Positions 27,981-39,684 of a stretch of DNA of 64,000 bases are shown in pieces. This stretch comes from Stenotrophomonas lactitubi. GTDB taxonomy: Bacteria; Pseudomonadota; Gammaproteobacteria; Xanthomonadales; Xanthomonadaceae. The stretch lies in NCBI RefSeq assembly GCF_002803515.1, contig NZ_PHQX01000001.1, positions 2,418,001 to 2,482,000 of the forward strand. The letters run 5' to 3'. Both the position numbers and the translations under genes were made by a program. Under the pieces are notes generated by a model. The model was not told the origin of the DNA. It ran no database searches and saw nothing but the letters and a program-made list of their open reading frames with translations. Positions within the stretch are counted from its first letter, which is position 1. Each line of letters starts with the position of its first letter.

Positions 27981-29075
27981 ATGTCCGCCCTGCCCTGGCT
28001 GCACCCGGAACGCGTGGAATTGCTGCTCGCCGCCCTGCGTGATCGCATCCTGATCATCGACGGCGCAATGGGCACGATGATCCAGCGACACGGCCTGCAG
28101 GAAGACGACTACCGGGGCGAGCGCTTCGCCGGCGGCTACGACCATGCCCATGGCCCTGGCTGCGACCATGGCGCAACACCGGAAGGCCACGACCTGAAAG
28201 GCAACAATGATCTGTTGCTGCTGACCCGACCGGAGGTCATCGCCGGCATCCACAGTGCGTATCTGGAAGCCGGCGCGGACCTGGTGGAAACCAATACCTT
28301 CAACGCCACCTCGGTCAGCCAGGCCGACTACCACCTCGAACACCTGGTGTACGAGCTGAACAAGGCAGGCGCTGCCGTCGCCCGTGCCTGCTGTGATGCG
28401 GTGGAGGCGACCACGCCGGGCAAGCCACGCTTCGTCATCGGTGTCCTCGGCCCGACCAGCCGCACCGCCTCGATCAGCCCGGACGTCAACGATCCTGGTT
28501 TCCGCAACACCAGTTTCGACGAACTGCGCGGCACTTACCGCGAAGCCATCGATGGCCTGATCGATGGCGGCGCCGACACGATCATGGTCGAGACCATCTT
28601 CGATACGCTCAACGCCAAGGCAGCGCTGTATGCCATCGAGGAAGCCTTCGATGCACGTGGCGCGCGGCTGCCGATCATGATTTCCGGCACCATCACCGAT
28701 GCCTCCGGGCGCACCCTGTCCGGGCAGACCGCCGAGGCTTTCCAGGCATCACTCGCGCATGCACGGCCGTTGTCGATCGGCCTGAACTGCGCGCTCGGCG
28801 CCGACGCGATGCGTCCGCATGTGGAAACCCTGTCGCAGGTGTCGGACTGCTACGTCAGTGCCCATCCCAATGCGGGCCTGCCCAATGCGTTCGGCGAGTA
28901 CGACGAAACACCCGAGGAAATGGCGGCCACCCTGCGCGGCTTTGCCGAAGATGGCCTGCTGAACCTGGTCGGTGGCTGCTGCGGCTCCACCCCGGACCAT
29001 ATCCGCGCGATCGCGCTTGCGGTAGCCGGGCTGCCGCCGCGCGCGCTGCCTGCCGTCCAGGTCCAGGCCGCATGA
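27981..29075 (+). CDS. metH: Methionine synthase, homocysteine-binding subunit (split MetH, N-terminal part)
   Basis: 364 aa matching the first domain of cobalamin-dependent MetH. The Zn-binding cysteines appear as a Cys in [13 protein letters not shown] (near residue 269) and the pair in [14 protein letters not shown] (near 333-334). It binds and activates homocysteine for methyl transfer. The remaining domains are in the next gene, 57 bases on. The stop falls in the natural interdomain linker and the downstream gene has its own ATG, so this looks like a stable gene split and not a recent frameshift; xanthomonads are known to have this arrangement. Confidence 0.93.
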   Translation: MSALPWLHPERVELLLAALRDRILIIDGAMGTMIQRHGLQEDDYRGERFAGGYDHAHGPGCDHGATPEGHDLKGNNDLLLLTRPEVIAGIHSAYLEAGADLVETNTFNATSVSQADYHLEHLVYELNKAGAAVARACCDAVEATTPGKPRFVIGVLGPTSRTASISPDVNDPGFRNTSFDELRGTYREAIDGLIDGGADTIMVETIFDTLNAKAALYAIEEAFDARGARLPIMISGTITDASGRTLSGQTAEAFQASLAHARPLSIGLNCALGADAMRPHVETLSQVSDCYVSAHPNAGLPNAFGEYDETPEEMAATLRGFAEDGLLNLVGGCCGSTPDHIRAIALAVAGLPPRALPAVQVQAA

Positions 29076-29132
29076 GCAGCACTGCCATCGCCATCCACCT
29101 TCCGCCCTGTTGCCGTTGAGCCGCTGCCTGCC

Positions 29133-31817
<2,685 letters not shown>

Positions 31818-31882
31818 AAAAGGGGACGGAGGGGATTACGTCGTTTGTGCGATAAACGACTTAATCCCCTCCGTCCCCTTTT
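31818..31882. repeat. 65-bp near-perfect palindrome between convergent genes
   Basis: 29-bp arms (31818-31846 and 31854-31882) with a single mismatch and a 7-base loop. The arms end in AAAA/TTTT, so it can terminate transcription both from metH and from the DUF2058 gene. It begins one base after the metH stop. Its length and exactness exceed a normal terminator and suggest a dispersed repeat. Confidence 0.85.
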
Positions 31883-31892
31883 ATGCAGGCGC

Positions 31893-32576
31893 TTACCAGA
31901 CCAGGTCGTCTGGCACCTGGTACTGCGGGTCGGCGTAGGGATCGTCCTCGGCCGGCGCATTCGGGTCGACCTTCAACGCCACCGACGCGGCAAACACGGC
32001 CTCAGACTGGGCCAGAACGTCGGCTGTCACCAGCAGGTAGCGACCGTTGAGCTGGACCACGCCCAGCTCACCGGCGTTGAGTGCCTTGAGCTGCTCGGCG
32101 GTGACGTAGATGCGCTTGATCTTGCCGCCGTACGGGAAGTGGCGCGCGATATCAGCCGCTTCGGCATTCAGGCTCTTGTCCTTCAGCAGCTCTTCCAGCT
32201 TCACCTTGGCCTCGCGGCGCTGGCGTGCTTCTTCCTGCTTCAGGCGCTCGGTCTCGATGCGCTCTTCCTTTTCGCGCTGCGCACGGATCGCGTAGGCCTT
32301 GGCCAGATCCATTTCCTCAGCGGTACGCGGCTTGCGCGGGCCCTGCCCCTGGCCCTGGCCACGCTGCTGGCCGGGCTTGCCCGGACCACCATTGCCATGC
32401 GCCCGCCGCTCGCCAGGCTTGTGTTCGCCCTTGCCTGCGTGCTGCGGCTTTCCATTGCCAGCGCCACCCTTGCCCTGCGGGCGGCCATCACGGCGGGGGC
32501 CATCATTCTTGCGCTCGGGCTTGGGCGCGGGCTTGAAGCCCAGGCCCATCAGCTGGTCGCGGAGGGTATCGCTCAT
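31893..32576 (-). CDS. DUF2058 (YaiL-like) protein
   Basis: 227 aa. N-terminus MSDTLRDQLMGLGFKPAPKP is typical of DUF2058. A low-complexity basic stretch rich in Gly, Lys, Gln and Pro follows (about 20-85), then a highly charged helix and the C-terminal domain with HFPYGGKIKRIYVT. Annotated elsewhere as nucleoprotein or polynucleotide-associated, so nucleic-acid binding is plausible but unproven. First downstream of slyX on the minus strand, 10 bases after it. Confidence 0.88.
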   Translation of the reverse strand: MSDTLRDQLMGLGFKPAPKPERKNDGPRRDGRPQGKGGAGNGKPQHAGKGEHKPGERRAHGNGGPGKPGQQRGQGQGQGPRKPRTAEEMDLAKAYAIRAQREKEERIETERLKQEEARQRREAKVKLEELLKDKSLNAEAADIARHFPYGGKIKRIYVTAEQLKALNAGELGVVQLNGRYLLVTADVLAQSEAVFAASVALKVDPNAPAEDDPYADPQYQVPDDLVW

Positions 32577-32586
32577 AGGATATGGA

Positions 32587-32826
32587 TCAGTAGTGCGGCG
32601 GCGGCGGTTCGCTCGCCGGATCAGAAGAATTCAATGCATTGCGGACCTTGCCCAGGTCCTCCAGCAGCACGCGCAGGATGCCGGCATTGCGGCTGCCTTC
32701 CATACGCGCGTCTGCCAGCGCATCGCTCAGTTCGGCCAGCGCGTGTTCCTGGAAGGACACGCGCATCTCCAGTTCGACCAGGCGCGCTTCCAGCGCCTGC
32801 TCGCGTTCGGTCGGCACTTCAGACAT
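32587..32826 (-). CDS. slyX: SlyX family protein
   Basis: 79 aa, a predicted coiled coil over residues 8-62 with heptad-like Leu/Ala spacing, ending PPPPHY as is characteristic of SlyX. Function unknown. Its start overlaps the ugd stop by eight bases and the next gene begins 10 bases on, so ugd-slyX-DUF2058 form a transcription unit. Confidence 0.9.
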   Translation of the reverse strand: MSEVPTEREQALEARLVELEMRVSFQEHALAELSDALADARMEGSRNAGILRVLLEDLGKVRNALNSSDPASEPPPPHY

Positions 32827-34168
32827 GCAGCGAACGTCCCCGGCCTATGCCGTAATACGCAAGGCCAGCGGCCTCGACTTCGGCCGGCTCGTACAGATTG
32901 CGGCCATCGAACACCACCGCATCCTTCAGCCGCTCGCGCAGCATCTGGAAATCGGGGCTGCGGAACTGCTTCCACTCGGTCACCACGACCAATGCATCGG
33001 CGCCCTGCAGCGCGTCGTCGGCGCTGTCACAGAACACCAGATCGTCGCGCTCGCCGAAGATCCGCTGCGATTCATGCATCGCCTCCGGATCGTAGGCACG
33101 CACCGTTGCACCGGCTTCCCACAACTGGGCCAGCAGGCGGCGGCTGGAGGCCTCGCGCATGTCGTCGGTGTTCGGCTTGAACGCCAGGCCCCACACGGCA
33201 AACGTCCTGCCGCGCACGCCTTCGTCTTCGCCCTTGTCATAATGCCGCTGGATCAGGGCGAACAGGTGCCCCTTCTGCGATTCATTGACCGCCTCCACCG
33301 CGTTCAGCAGCTTCGGCTCCAGGCCGGCCTGCTGCGCGGTACGGGCCAGGGCCTGCACATCCTTGGGGAAACACGAACCGCCGTAACCGGCACCCGGATA
33401 AATGAAGTGCCAGCCGATGCGCGGGTCCGAACCGATGCCCTGGCGGACCTGCTCGACGTCGGCGCCCACGCGCTCGGCAATGTTGGCGATTTCATTCATG
33501 AACGAAATCTTGGTTGCCAGCATTGCATTGGCGGCGTACTTGGTCAGCTCGGCCGAACGCACGTCCATCTCCACCACGCGATCGTGGTTGCGATTGAACG
33601 GTGCGTACAGGCGACGCATCACGGCGACCGACTCGGCGCTGGTCGCACCGATGATGATGCGGTCAGGCCGCATGCAGTCGGCAACGGCGTCGCCTTCCTT
33701 CAGGAATTCGGGATTGGACACCACATCGAAGGCGATATCCGCGCCACGCGCTGCCAGTTCCTCGGCAATGGCCGCACGGACCTTGTCGGCGGTGCCCACC
33801 GGCACCGTCGACTTGTTGACCACCACCGTCGGCACCGAGATGTACCGGCCGATGGTGCGGGCCACGGCCAGCACGTACTGCAGGTCGGCGCTGCCATCCT
33901 CGTCCGGCGGCGTGCCCACGGCGATGAACACCACCTGGCCGTGGCCGATGGCGGTCGCCGCGTCGGTGGTGAACGCCAGCCGCGACGCGGCGTGGTTGGC
34001 CTTCACCATCGGCTCCAGGCCGGGCTCGTAGATCGGGATGATGCCCCGGTTGAGGCCATCCACCTTGGCCTGGTCGATATCGACGCAGACCACCTGGTGG
34101 CCGACGTCGGCCAGGCAGGTGCCGGTCACCAGGCCTACATAGCCGGTACCAAAAATCGCAACGCGCAT
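32819..34168 (-). CDS. ugd: UDP-glucose 6-dehydrogenase
   Basis: 449 aa. NAD-binding motif [18 protein letters not shown] at the N-terminus and catalytic cysteine in [17 protein letters not shown] near residue 260. Oxidises UDP-glucose to UDP-glucuronate with two NAD, a precursor for exopolysaccharide, LPS decoration or polymyxin resistance sugars. It overlaps slyX and follows the FKBP gene by 23 bases. Confidence 0.96.
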   Translation of the reverse strand: MRVAIFGTGYVGLVTGTCLADVGHQVVCVDIDQAKVDGLNRGIIPIYEPGLEPMVKANHAASRLAFTTDAATAIGHGQVVFIAVGTPPDEDGSADLQYVLAVARTIGRYISVPTVVVNKSTVPVGTADKVRAAIAEELAARGADIAFDVVSNPEFLKEGDAVADCMRPDRIIIGATSAESVAVMRRLYAPFNRNHDRVVEMDVRSAELTKYAANAMLATKISFMNEIANIAERVGADVEQVRQGIGSDPRIGWHFIYPGAGYGGSCFPKDVQALARTAQQAGLEPKLLNAVEAVNESQKGHLFALIQRHYDKGEDEGVRGRTFAVWGLAFKPNTDDMREASSRRLLAQLWEAGATVRAYDPEAMHESQRIFGERDDLVFCDSADDALQGADALVVVTEWKQFRSPDFQMLRERLKDAVVFDGRNLYEPAEVEAAGLAYYGIGRGRSLHV

Positions 34169-34191
34169 ATCCGTACTGACTCCGTGGTGGC

Positions 34192-35169
34192 TTACGGCAG
34201 AACGCCCAGCAGCTCGACGTCGAAGGTCAGGGTGGCGTTCGGACCGATCGGACCACCCGGGGTGCCGTTCTCGCCGTATGCCAGTTCACCCGGAATCCAG
34301 AAGCGGTACTTCGAGCCGACCGGCATCAGGGCCACGCCCTCGGTCCAGCCCTTGATGACCTGGTCCAGACCGAACTCGGCCGGACCACGGCCTGCGGAAC
34401 TGTCGAACACGGTGCCGTTGAGCAGCTTGCCTTCGTAGTTCACGCGCACCTTGCTGGACGGCAACGGACGCTCGCCGCTGCCCGGACGGATCACCTGGTA
34501 CTGCAGGCCCGACGGGGTGGTCACCACGCCCGGCTGGGTCTTGTTCTTGGCCAGGAATGCGTTGCCTTCCTGACGGTTGGTCTGAGCGGCCTGTGCGGCC
34601 TTGGCCTGCATCTCGGCCTGCTTGGCGCCCATGAACGCCTGGATGGTGGCAGTGGCGTCGGCTTCGGTCATCTTCGGCTGGCCCTTGCTCAGGCCAGTGT
34701 TGATCGCGTCAAACAGCGAGGCGGTATCGATATCGTCCTTCAGCTGTGCCAGCGACGGCCCCACCGAATAGGAGCCGATCATCTGCGCGACCTTGACCCG
34801 GTCGACCTTCGCCGGCTGCGAGCCCGGCGCAACGCCCGGCACCTGCTGGCCGCTGCGGGCCATCACGACCTGGCGCAGGGCGGCATCGGTGGCCTTGGCC
34901 TGTTCCTGGGTGATCTGCGGCTGCAGGCCTTCGAAGGAACGTTCAACGGCAGTGCGCAGTGCGGCCGCATCGATTTCATCGGCGATCGGCGCGAACGACT
35001 TGGCCACATCCAGACCAATGGCGTAGCCGAGCTTCTGCTTGGGGGAATTCAAGGGTGCGGTCTCCTTGGCGGCCGAGGGAGCGGCCGGTTGTTGCGACAG
35101 GGCGACACCGGAGGTGCCCATCGCCAGAATCAGAACCGACGCCGCGGCGCCGCGCATTCCCATTTTCAT
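34192..35169 (-). CDS. Periplasmic FKBP-type peptidyl-prolyl isomerase (FkpA/Mip-like)
   Basis: 325 aa from ATG 35169, which has AGGA nine bases upstream; ATG 35178 and further starts have poor spacing. Signal peptide residues 1-25 (ends GVALS-QQ). A helical FKBP_N dimerisation domain spans about 40-210 and the catalytic FKBP domain about 220-325 ([38 protein letters not shown]). Assists folding of exported proteins; Mip-like members are virulence factors. The N-terminal region is longer than in FkpA, with an apparent internal duplication of the helical unit. Confidence 0.92.
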   Translation of the reverse strand: MKMGMRGAAASVLILAMGTSGVALSQQPAAPSAAKETAPLNSPKQKLGYAIGLDVAKSFAPIADEIDAAALRTAVERSFEGLQPQITQEQAKATDAALRQVVMARSGQQVPGVAPGSQPAKVDRVKVAQMIGSYSVGPSLAQLKDDIDTASLFDAINTGLSKGQPKMTEADATATIQAFMGAKQAEMQAKAAQAAQTNRQEGNAFLAKNKTQPGVVTTPSGLQYQVIRPGSGERPLPSSKVRVNYEGKLLNGTVFDSSAGRGPAEFGLDQVIKGWTEGVALMPVGSKYRFWIPGELAYGENGTPGGPIGPNATLTFDVELLGVLP

Positions 35170-35265
35170 TCGCTGCATTCCTGGAAGTGACTGGACGCCG
35201 ACGTCGGCGCGAAAACACGTATTGTCGCACGCATGCCGTCGATGTCGAGGCATCCATGCCGGCAT

Positions 35266-35853
35266 TCAATGTGCAGCTGGTGCTGCAAGCGCCTTGTCGA
35301 TGGCCGCTTTCAGCTGCGGATCATCCGGGGTGACCTTGCTGGCGAACTGGGCAATGACCCTGCCATCGCGCCCGACCAGATACTTGTGGAAATTCCAGGC
35401 GGGCGCCACGCCGGTGGCGGCGGTCAAGCGCTGATACAGCGGCGTAGCCTGCGCGCCGGTCACGTGCACCTTTTCGAACATCGGGAACTTCACACCATAA
35501 GTAAGCGTGCAGAAATCCTGGATCTGCTTTTCGTCACCGGGCTCCTGCCCCTTGAAATCGTTGGACGGGAAGCCGAGCACTGCAAATCCCTTGCCGGCGT
35601 ACTGCTTCTGCAGCGCTTCCAGACCTTCGTACTGCGGGGTATAGCCGCACTTGCTTGCGGTATTGACCACCAGCAGCACCTGGCCGTGGTAACGCTGCTG
35701 CAGGTTGACCTGCTGCTTGCCCGCCAGCGGCCGATACGACAGATCCAGCAGATCGGCGGCAAACGCGCCGGCCGACGTGGCCAGGCCTGCGGCCAGCAGG
35801 GTCAACAGGGACAGGCCGCGAAGGCGGCGCGAGGAGGCAGTCGACAAGGGCAT
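35266..35853 (-). CDS. Exported glutathione peroxidase family protein
   Basis: 195 aa from ATG 35853. Signal peptide residues 1-33 (ends AFAAD). Peroxidatic Cys69 in NTASKCGYTPQ, Gln103 in FKGQEPG, and the Trp-Asn pair in PAWNFHKYLVGRDG complete the catalytic set with Cys in place of selenocysteine. It reduces peroxides, probably in the periplasm using thioredoxin-like partners. It lies 96 bases upstream of the FKBP gene on the same strand and could be cotranscribed. Confidence 0.93.
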   Translation of the reverse strand: MPLSTASSRRLRGLSLLTLLAAGLATSAGAFAADLLDLSYRPLAGKQQVNLQQRYHGQVLLVVNTASKCGYTPQYEGLEALQKQYAGKGFAVLGFPSNDFKGQEPGDEKQIQDFCTLTYGVKFPMFEKVHVTGAQATPLYQRLTAATGVAPAWNFHKYLVGRDGRVIAQFASKVTPDDPQLKAAIDKALAAPAAH

Positions 35854-36060
35854 GGGAGACGTTCCGCGGTAGCCGTTCCAGGGGTCCGGCCGTGGCCGGC
35901 CGGGAATCGGCCGAACTATAGCACCGGGGTCTGCCCCCCTCTGGAGCACAGGCGCTGTTGCGCTTTGCACGGCGTGGCGGAAGTCGCCGGCAACGCGTCT
36001 CCGTCCTCAGCTGATGACATAGCATGGACATGACTGAATGGGAGGTTGGCCGAGAACAGC

Positions 36061-36120
36061 CCTCCGAAATTTAGTTTTTTCAATGAAAATCAAATGGTTG
36101 AATAATTATTTCGGTGCCAT
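36061..36120. other. AT-rich patch
   Basis: 42 of 60 bases are A or T in a chromosome near two-thirds GC. It contains T6 and AATAATTATTT runs. It lies upstream of the YtrA operon promoter and may be an UP-like or nucleoid protein binding region, or a relic. Confidence 0.5.
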
Positions 36121-36155
36121 GACCACCCCTGCCATCAGTTGGGTAGGGGCAGGAC

Positions 36156-36196
36156 TTGCACACAGGCGTGCCGGTGTTATAGTTGCATACAACACC
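36156..36196 (+). promoter_or_regulatory. Promoter with YtrA-type operator
   Basis: TTGCAC (36156-36161) and TATAGT (36178-36183) are 16 bases apart. GGTG (36173-36176) and CACC (36193-36196) are separated by exactly 16 bases and extend as GGTGTTATA/TACAACACC with one mismatch. GGTG-N16-CACC is the site reported for YtrA in Xanthomonas. It covers the -10 and start region, so repression by the operon's own regulator is expected. Confidence 0.75.
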
Positions 36197-36220
36197 AGTC
36201 ACCTGAGACAGGGGGGAACC

Positions 36221-36475
36221 ATGAACACCCGGATGCGTCGCAGCCTCACCGCCCCCGCGGTCACCGCGGTATCAACCCTGTTCGTCCTGGTCTGGCTGGC
36301 CATGCCGGCCCCACCGGCCGCTTCCTCCCCCGCCCTCTCCGAAGACAGTACGCAGGACGCAGCAGTACCCCCGGCAGGGAATGCCGCTCCCTCCCCCTCC
36401 CCCCCGCGTCGGCTGCACAGCTCCCTGTCCATGCCGTATTTCTCGTTCGCACAGCCGCTGACCCCACGGAGCTGA
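36221..36475 (+). CDS. Small exported or membrane-anchored protein, first gene of the YtrA operon
   Basis: 84 aa with GGGGGGAA before the ATG. Basic start (MNTRMRRS), hydrophobic segment residues 11-30, likely cleavage after PAAS or retention as an anchor, then a Pro/Ala/Ser-rich stretch and a C-terminal SLSMPYFSFAQPL block with aromatic residues. The stop is two bases before ytrA, so the two are coupled. Codon use matches the neighbours. No family was recognised; it may be an accessory peptide or a substrate of the ABC transporter. Confidence 0.72.
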   Translation: MNTRMRRSLTAPAVTAVSTLFVLVWLAMPAPPAASSPALSEDSTQDAAVPPAGNAAPSPSPPRRLHSSLSMPYFSFAQPLTPRS

Positions 36476-36477
36476 AT

Positions 36478-36837
36478 ATGAGCGACATCCAGTGGAGCGA
36501 CGGCGCTCCCATCTACCGCCAGCTGAAGGAACGCGTGATCGCCATGATGCTTGACGGAATCCTCAAGCCGGGCGATGCCCTTCCCTCGGTGCGCCAGGTG
36601 GCCGCCGATTACCAGCTCAACCCCATCACCGTTTCGCGCGCCTACCAGGAGCTGGCCGATGAAGGCCTGGTCGAGAAGCGCCGCGGGCTGGGCATGTTCA
36701 TGACCGAACAGGCGGCCACGCAGCTGCGCAGCAGCGAGCGCGAACGCTTCCTCAATGAAGAATGGCCGGCCGTTCTGGAGCGCATCCAGCGACTGGGCCT
36801 GAGTCTCGACGAATTGTTGCCCCAGGGGAAATTCTGA
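36478..36837 (+). CDS. ytrA: GntR-family regulator, YtrA subfamily
   Basis: 119 aa, the short form of GntR with only a helix-turn-helix (about residues 10-75, ILKPGDALPSVRQVAADYQL and NPITVSRAYQELADEGLVEK) and a small dimerisation helix pair. YtrA proteins repress ABC transporter operons and sense cell-envelope stress, notably peptide antibiotics in Bacillus. The matching operator lies upstream of the preceding small gene. Its TGA overlaps the ATG of the ABC ATPase gene by one base. Confidence 0.93.
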   Translation: MSDIQWSDGAPIYRQLKERVIAMMLDGILKPGDALPSVRQVAADYQLNPITVSRAYQELADEGLVEKRRGLGMFMTEQAATQLRSSERERFLNEEWPAVLERIQRLGLSLDELLPQGKF

Positions 36838-37727
36838 TGAATGCCAGTCCCACTACCGCTGTACCAAGCGAAGCTGTCATTACCGCCCGTGGCCTTCGCA
36901 ATGCTTACAAGAACACGCTCGCGCTCGACAACGCCAGCTTCTCCATTCCGGCAGGCCGCATCATCGGCCTGATCGGCCCCAATGGTGCCGGCAAGACCAC
37001 CGCGCTGAAGGCGGTGCTCGGCCTGACCTCGGTGGAAGGCGAGCTGAGTGTGCTTGGCCGTGACCCGCGCGCGCATCGCGACGATCTGATGAACGACATC
37101 TGCTTCATCGCCGATGTCGCCGTGCTGCCGCGCTGGCTGAAGGTGCGTGAGGCGATCGGCTTCGTCGCCGGCGTGCACCCCCGCTTCGACCGTGCCCGCT
37201 GCGAGCGTTTCCTGGCCAACACCAAGCTGCAGCCGAAGCAGCGCGTGCGCGAACTGTCCAAGGGCATGATCGTGCAGCTGCACCTGGCCCTGGTGATGGC
37301 CATCGACGCCAAGGTGCTGGTGCTGGACGAACCCACGCTCGGCCTGGACATCCTGTACCGCAAGGAGTTCTACCAGCGCCTGCTGGAAGACTACTTCGAC
37401 GAGCAGAAGACCATCATCGTCACCACCCACCAGGTGGAGGAGATCGAGCACATCCTCACCGACGTGATGTTCATCCGCGACGGTCGCATCGTGCTCAATG
37501 CGGAAATGGACGAGGTCGGCGAGCGCTATACCGAACTGCTGGTCGGCGCCGACCAGCTTGAAACCGCCCGCGCACTGAAGCCCATCGACGAGCGCAGCCA
37601 GGCCTTCGGCAAGACGGTCCTGTTGTTCGACGGCGTGCCACGCAGCCAGCTGGCCAGCCTGGGTGAAACCCGCAACGCCGGCCTTGCCGATCTGTTCGTC
37701 GCTGTCATGAAGGGGACCTACGCATGA
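36837..37727 (+). CDS. ABC transporter ATP-binding protein (YtrB-like)
   Basis: 296 aa. Walker A GPNGAGKTTALK near residue 44, signature-like LSKGMIVQLHLA in place of LSGGQ, and Walker B VLVLDEPTLGLD, followed by the TTHQVEEIEH switch. This set fits the YtrB/CcmA-like ATPases that pair with YtrA regulators. The last 60 residues extend beyond the ATPase core. Overlaps the permease gene by four bases (ATGA). Confidence 0.93.
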   Translation: MNASPTTAVPSEAVITARGLRNAYKNTLALDNASFSIPAGRIIGLIGPNGAGKTTALKAVLGLTSVEGELSVLGRDPRAHRDDLMNDICFIADVAVLPRWLKVREAIGFVAGVHPRFDRARCERFLANTKLQPKQRVRELSKGMIVQLHLALVMAIDAKVLVLDEPTLGLDILYRKEFYQRLLEDYFDEQKTIIVTTHQVEEIEHILTDVMFIRDGRIVLNAEMDEVGERYTELLVGADQLETARALKPIDERSQAFGKTVLLFDGVPRSQLASLGETRNAGLADLFVAVMKGTYA

Positions 37728-38746
37728 ATGCCGTCAACCATCCTGTCAGCCCTGCAGGCACCCTGCGCTGGCTGCTCAAGCGCGAATACTGGGAAAACCG
37801 CGGTGGTTTCCTGTACGCCCCGGTGATCGCCGGTATCGTCTCGCTGCTGATGAGCGGCATCGGCATCGGCCTGGGCCTGTTCGCCCTGCATCGTGCCGCA
37901 CGCGATGGCGGCCTGCACATCGACGGCGAGAACGTGAACATCAACGGTCTGGATCTGGCCGTGCTGACCCGCGACATCAGCACCAAGGACATGGCCGACC
38001 TGGGCAACGGCCTCGACCTGGCGATGGTACTGACCTCGTCCTGGCCGCTGATCGTGCTCGCATTCGTGGTGTTCTTCTACTGCCTGGGCGCGCTGTATGA
38101 CGACCGCCGCGACCGCAGCATCCTGTTCTGGAAATCGCTGCCGCTGTCGGACACCCAGACCGTGCTGTCCAAGGTGTTCAGTGCACTGATCGTCGCACCG
38201 CTCATCGCCATCATCGCGTCCAGCCTGACCCTGCTCGTGTTCATGCTGGTTCTGTGCCTGGTAGTGGTCTCGCACGGCGGCGACGCGATGCAGCTGATCG
38301 TCGGCCCGGCCAACCCGATGAGCCTGGTGCTGGGCATGTTCGTGTCCATCCCGGTGTACGCCCTGTGGGCGCTGCCTACCGCCGGCTGGCTGCTGCTGTG
38401 CTCGGCCTGGGCCAAGAGCAAGCCGTTCCTGTGGGCGGTCATGCTGCCGTTGTTCGCCGGCATCATCGTCAGCACCACCAAGCTGATGCACCTGTTCGAC
38501 CTGACCACCGGCTGGTTCTGGCAGCACATCGTCGGCCGCCTGCTGTTGGGTGCGATGCCGGGGATGGACCTGCTGTACCGCGCCGGCGGCGAATCCAGGC
38601 AGGATCTGAACTCGATCGTTGCCCTGATGTCGCCCGCCGCGCAGCTGAAGTCGCTGGCAATGCCCGGCCTGTGGATCGGCGCGGCCTTCGGCGTGGTCTT
38701 CATCTTCATCGCCATCCGCCTGCGCAAGCGCGCTGGCGAAATCTGA
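37724..38746 (+). CDS. ABC transporter permease
   Basis: 340 aa with about six membrane segments (roughly 29-52, 104-124, 155-180, 200-230, 240-265 and 310-330) and a large loop at residues 55-100 (about 50 residues) on one side. Forms the transporter with the ATPase encoded just upstream. The substrate is not apparent; the YtrA context suggests envelope-active compounds or an intrinsic envelope function. Confidence 0.9.
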   Translation: MNAVNHPVSPAGTLRWLLKREYWENRGGFLYAPVIAGIVSLLMSGIGIGLGLFALHRAARDGGLHIDGENVNINGLDLAVLTRDISTKDMADLGNGLDLAMVLTSSWPLIVLAFVVFFYCLGALYDDRRDRSILFWKSLPLSDTQTVLSKVFSALIVAPLIAIIASSLTLLVFMLVLCLVVVSHGGDAMQLIVGPANPMSLVLGMFVSIPVYALWALPTAGWLLLCSAWAKSKPFLWAVMLPLFAGIIVSTTKLMHLFDLTTGWFWQHIVGRLLLGAMPGMDLLYRAGGESRQDLNSIVALMSPAAQLKSLAMPGLWIGAAFGVVFIFIAIRLRKRAGEI

Positions 38747-38769
38747 TCTTCAACCTGGAGGCACCACCC

Positions 38770-39654
38770 ATGCGTTCCTTGATTGCCTGTAGTGCGCTGT
38801 TGCTGTTGCCCTTGTCGGCGCTGGCCGCCGATGCACCGAACTGCAAGTTCTCCGCGCCACGCGCGCTGAAGATCGACACGGCCGGCGCCAAGGCGGTGGT
38901 GTTCGAGATCAACCAGCATGACCTGAAGGTGGTCGCCAGCGCTGGCGGCGGCCAGCTCGAGGGCCGCGCCTGCGCGTCCAACAAGGACTGGCTGGACCAA
39001 CTGGTGCTGGACCAGCGGCGCGTGGGCGACAAGCTGGTGGTAAGCCTGCGCCGCGACAGCCGCGGCTCGCTGTCGATGGGCAACAGCTATGCCTGGCTGG
39101 ACATCCGTGGCAGCGTGCCGGACAACCTGCCGCTGCAGTTCAAGATCGGTTCCGGCGATGGCAGCATCGAGAACGCGCAGTCGCTGAGCATGGACGTGGG
39201 CTCCGGTGATGGCATCGCCCGCGGCACCCGTGGCAGCGTGCATGCCGCCGTGGGCTCGGGCGACCTGGACGTTGATGGCGCCGCATCGTTCAACCTGCTC
39301 TCGCTGGGTTCTGGCGACGTCAACGCCCGCAACATCGGCGGCGATGCCAGCATCGGCACCGTCGGCTCCGGTGACCTGAAGGTGACCGACGTGCGTGGCA
39401 ACGCGCGGCTGGACACCGTCGGCTCCGGCGACATCGGCTTCAAGCAGGTGCAGGGCAACGTCGAGATCGGCGTGGTCGGCTCCGGCAATGTCGAGATCGA
39501 GCAGGTCGGCGGCAATGTCCGTGTACGCAGCCACGGCTCGGGTGATATCGATGTCGATGGCGTGCGCGGCAATCTCACCGTCGAGCACAGCGGCAGCGGC
39601 GACGTCCAGCATCGCAGTGTGGCCGGCACCGTCACCCTGCCGCGCGGCAAGTAA
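38770..39654 (+). CDS. Exported GIN-domain (DUF2807-like) repetitive solenoid protein
   Basis: 294 aa from ATG 38770 (AACCTGGAGG upstream). Signal peptide residues 1-20 (ends SALAAD). From about residue 130 the protein holds eight to nine repeats of about 19-20 residues each marked by GSGD or SGSGD, as in VGSGDLDVDG and VGSGDIGFKQ, which predicts a beta-helix. These putative auto-transporter adhesin or head GIN domains are often coupled to envelope-stress or ABC loci. It lies 23 bases after the permease. Exact function unknown. Confidence 0.85.
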   Translation: MRSLIACSALLLLPLSALAADAPNCKFSAPRALKIDTAGAKAVVFEINQHDLKVVASAGGGQLEGRACASNKDWLDQLVLDQRRVGDKLVVSLRRDSRGSLSMGNSYAWLDIRGSVPDNLPLQFKIGSGDGSIENAQSLSMDVGSGDGIARGTRGSVHAAVGSGDLDVDGAASFNLLSLGSGDVNARNIGGDASIGTVGSGDLKVTDVRGNARLDTVGSGDIGFKQVQGNVEIGVVGSGNVEIEQVGGNVRVRSHGSGDIDVDGVRGNLTVEHSGSGDVQHRSVAGTVTLPRGK

Positions 39655-39684
39655 CGCCCAACCATCCGATTCGAGGGGAATGCC

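Noticed and set aside
29076..29132. Break in metH as a sequencing or frameshift error
   Set aside because: The first part ends at a domain boundary, the second has its own ATG, and 57 bases without coding likeness separate them, as in other xanthomonads.
39140..39620. Regular GGCTCCGG-type repeats that resemble a repeat array
   Set aside because: The repeats encode the GSGD unit in frame with variable flanks, so they are protein repeats, not CRISPR.
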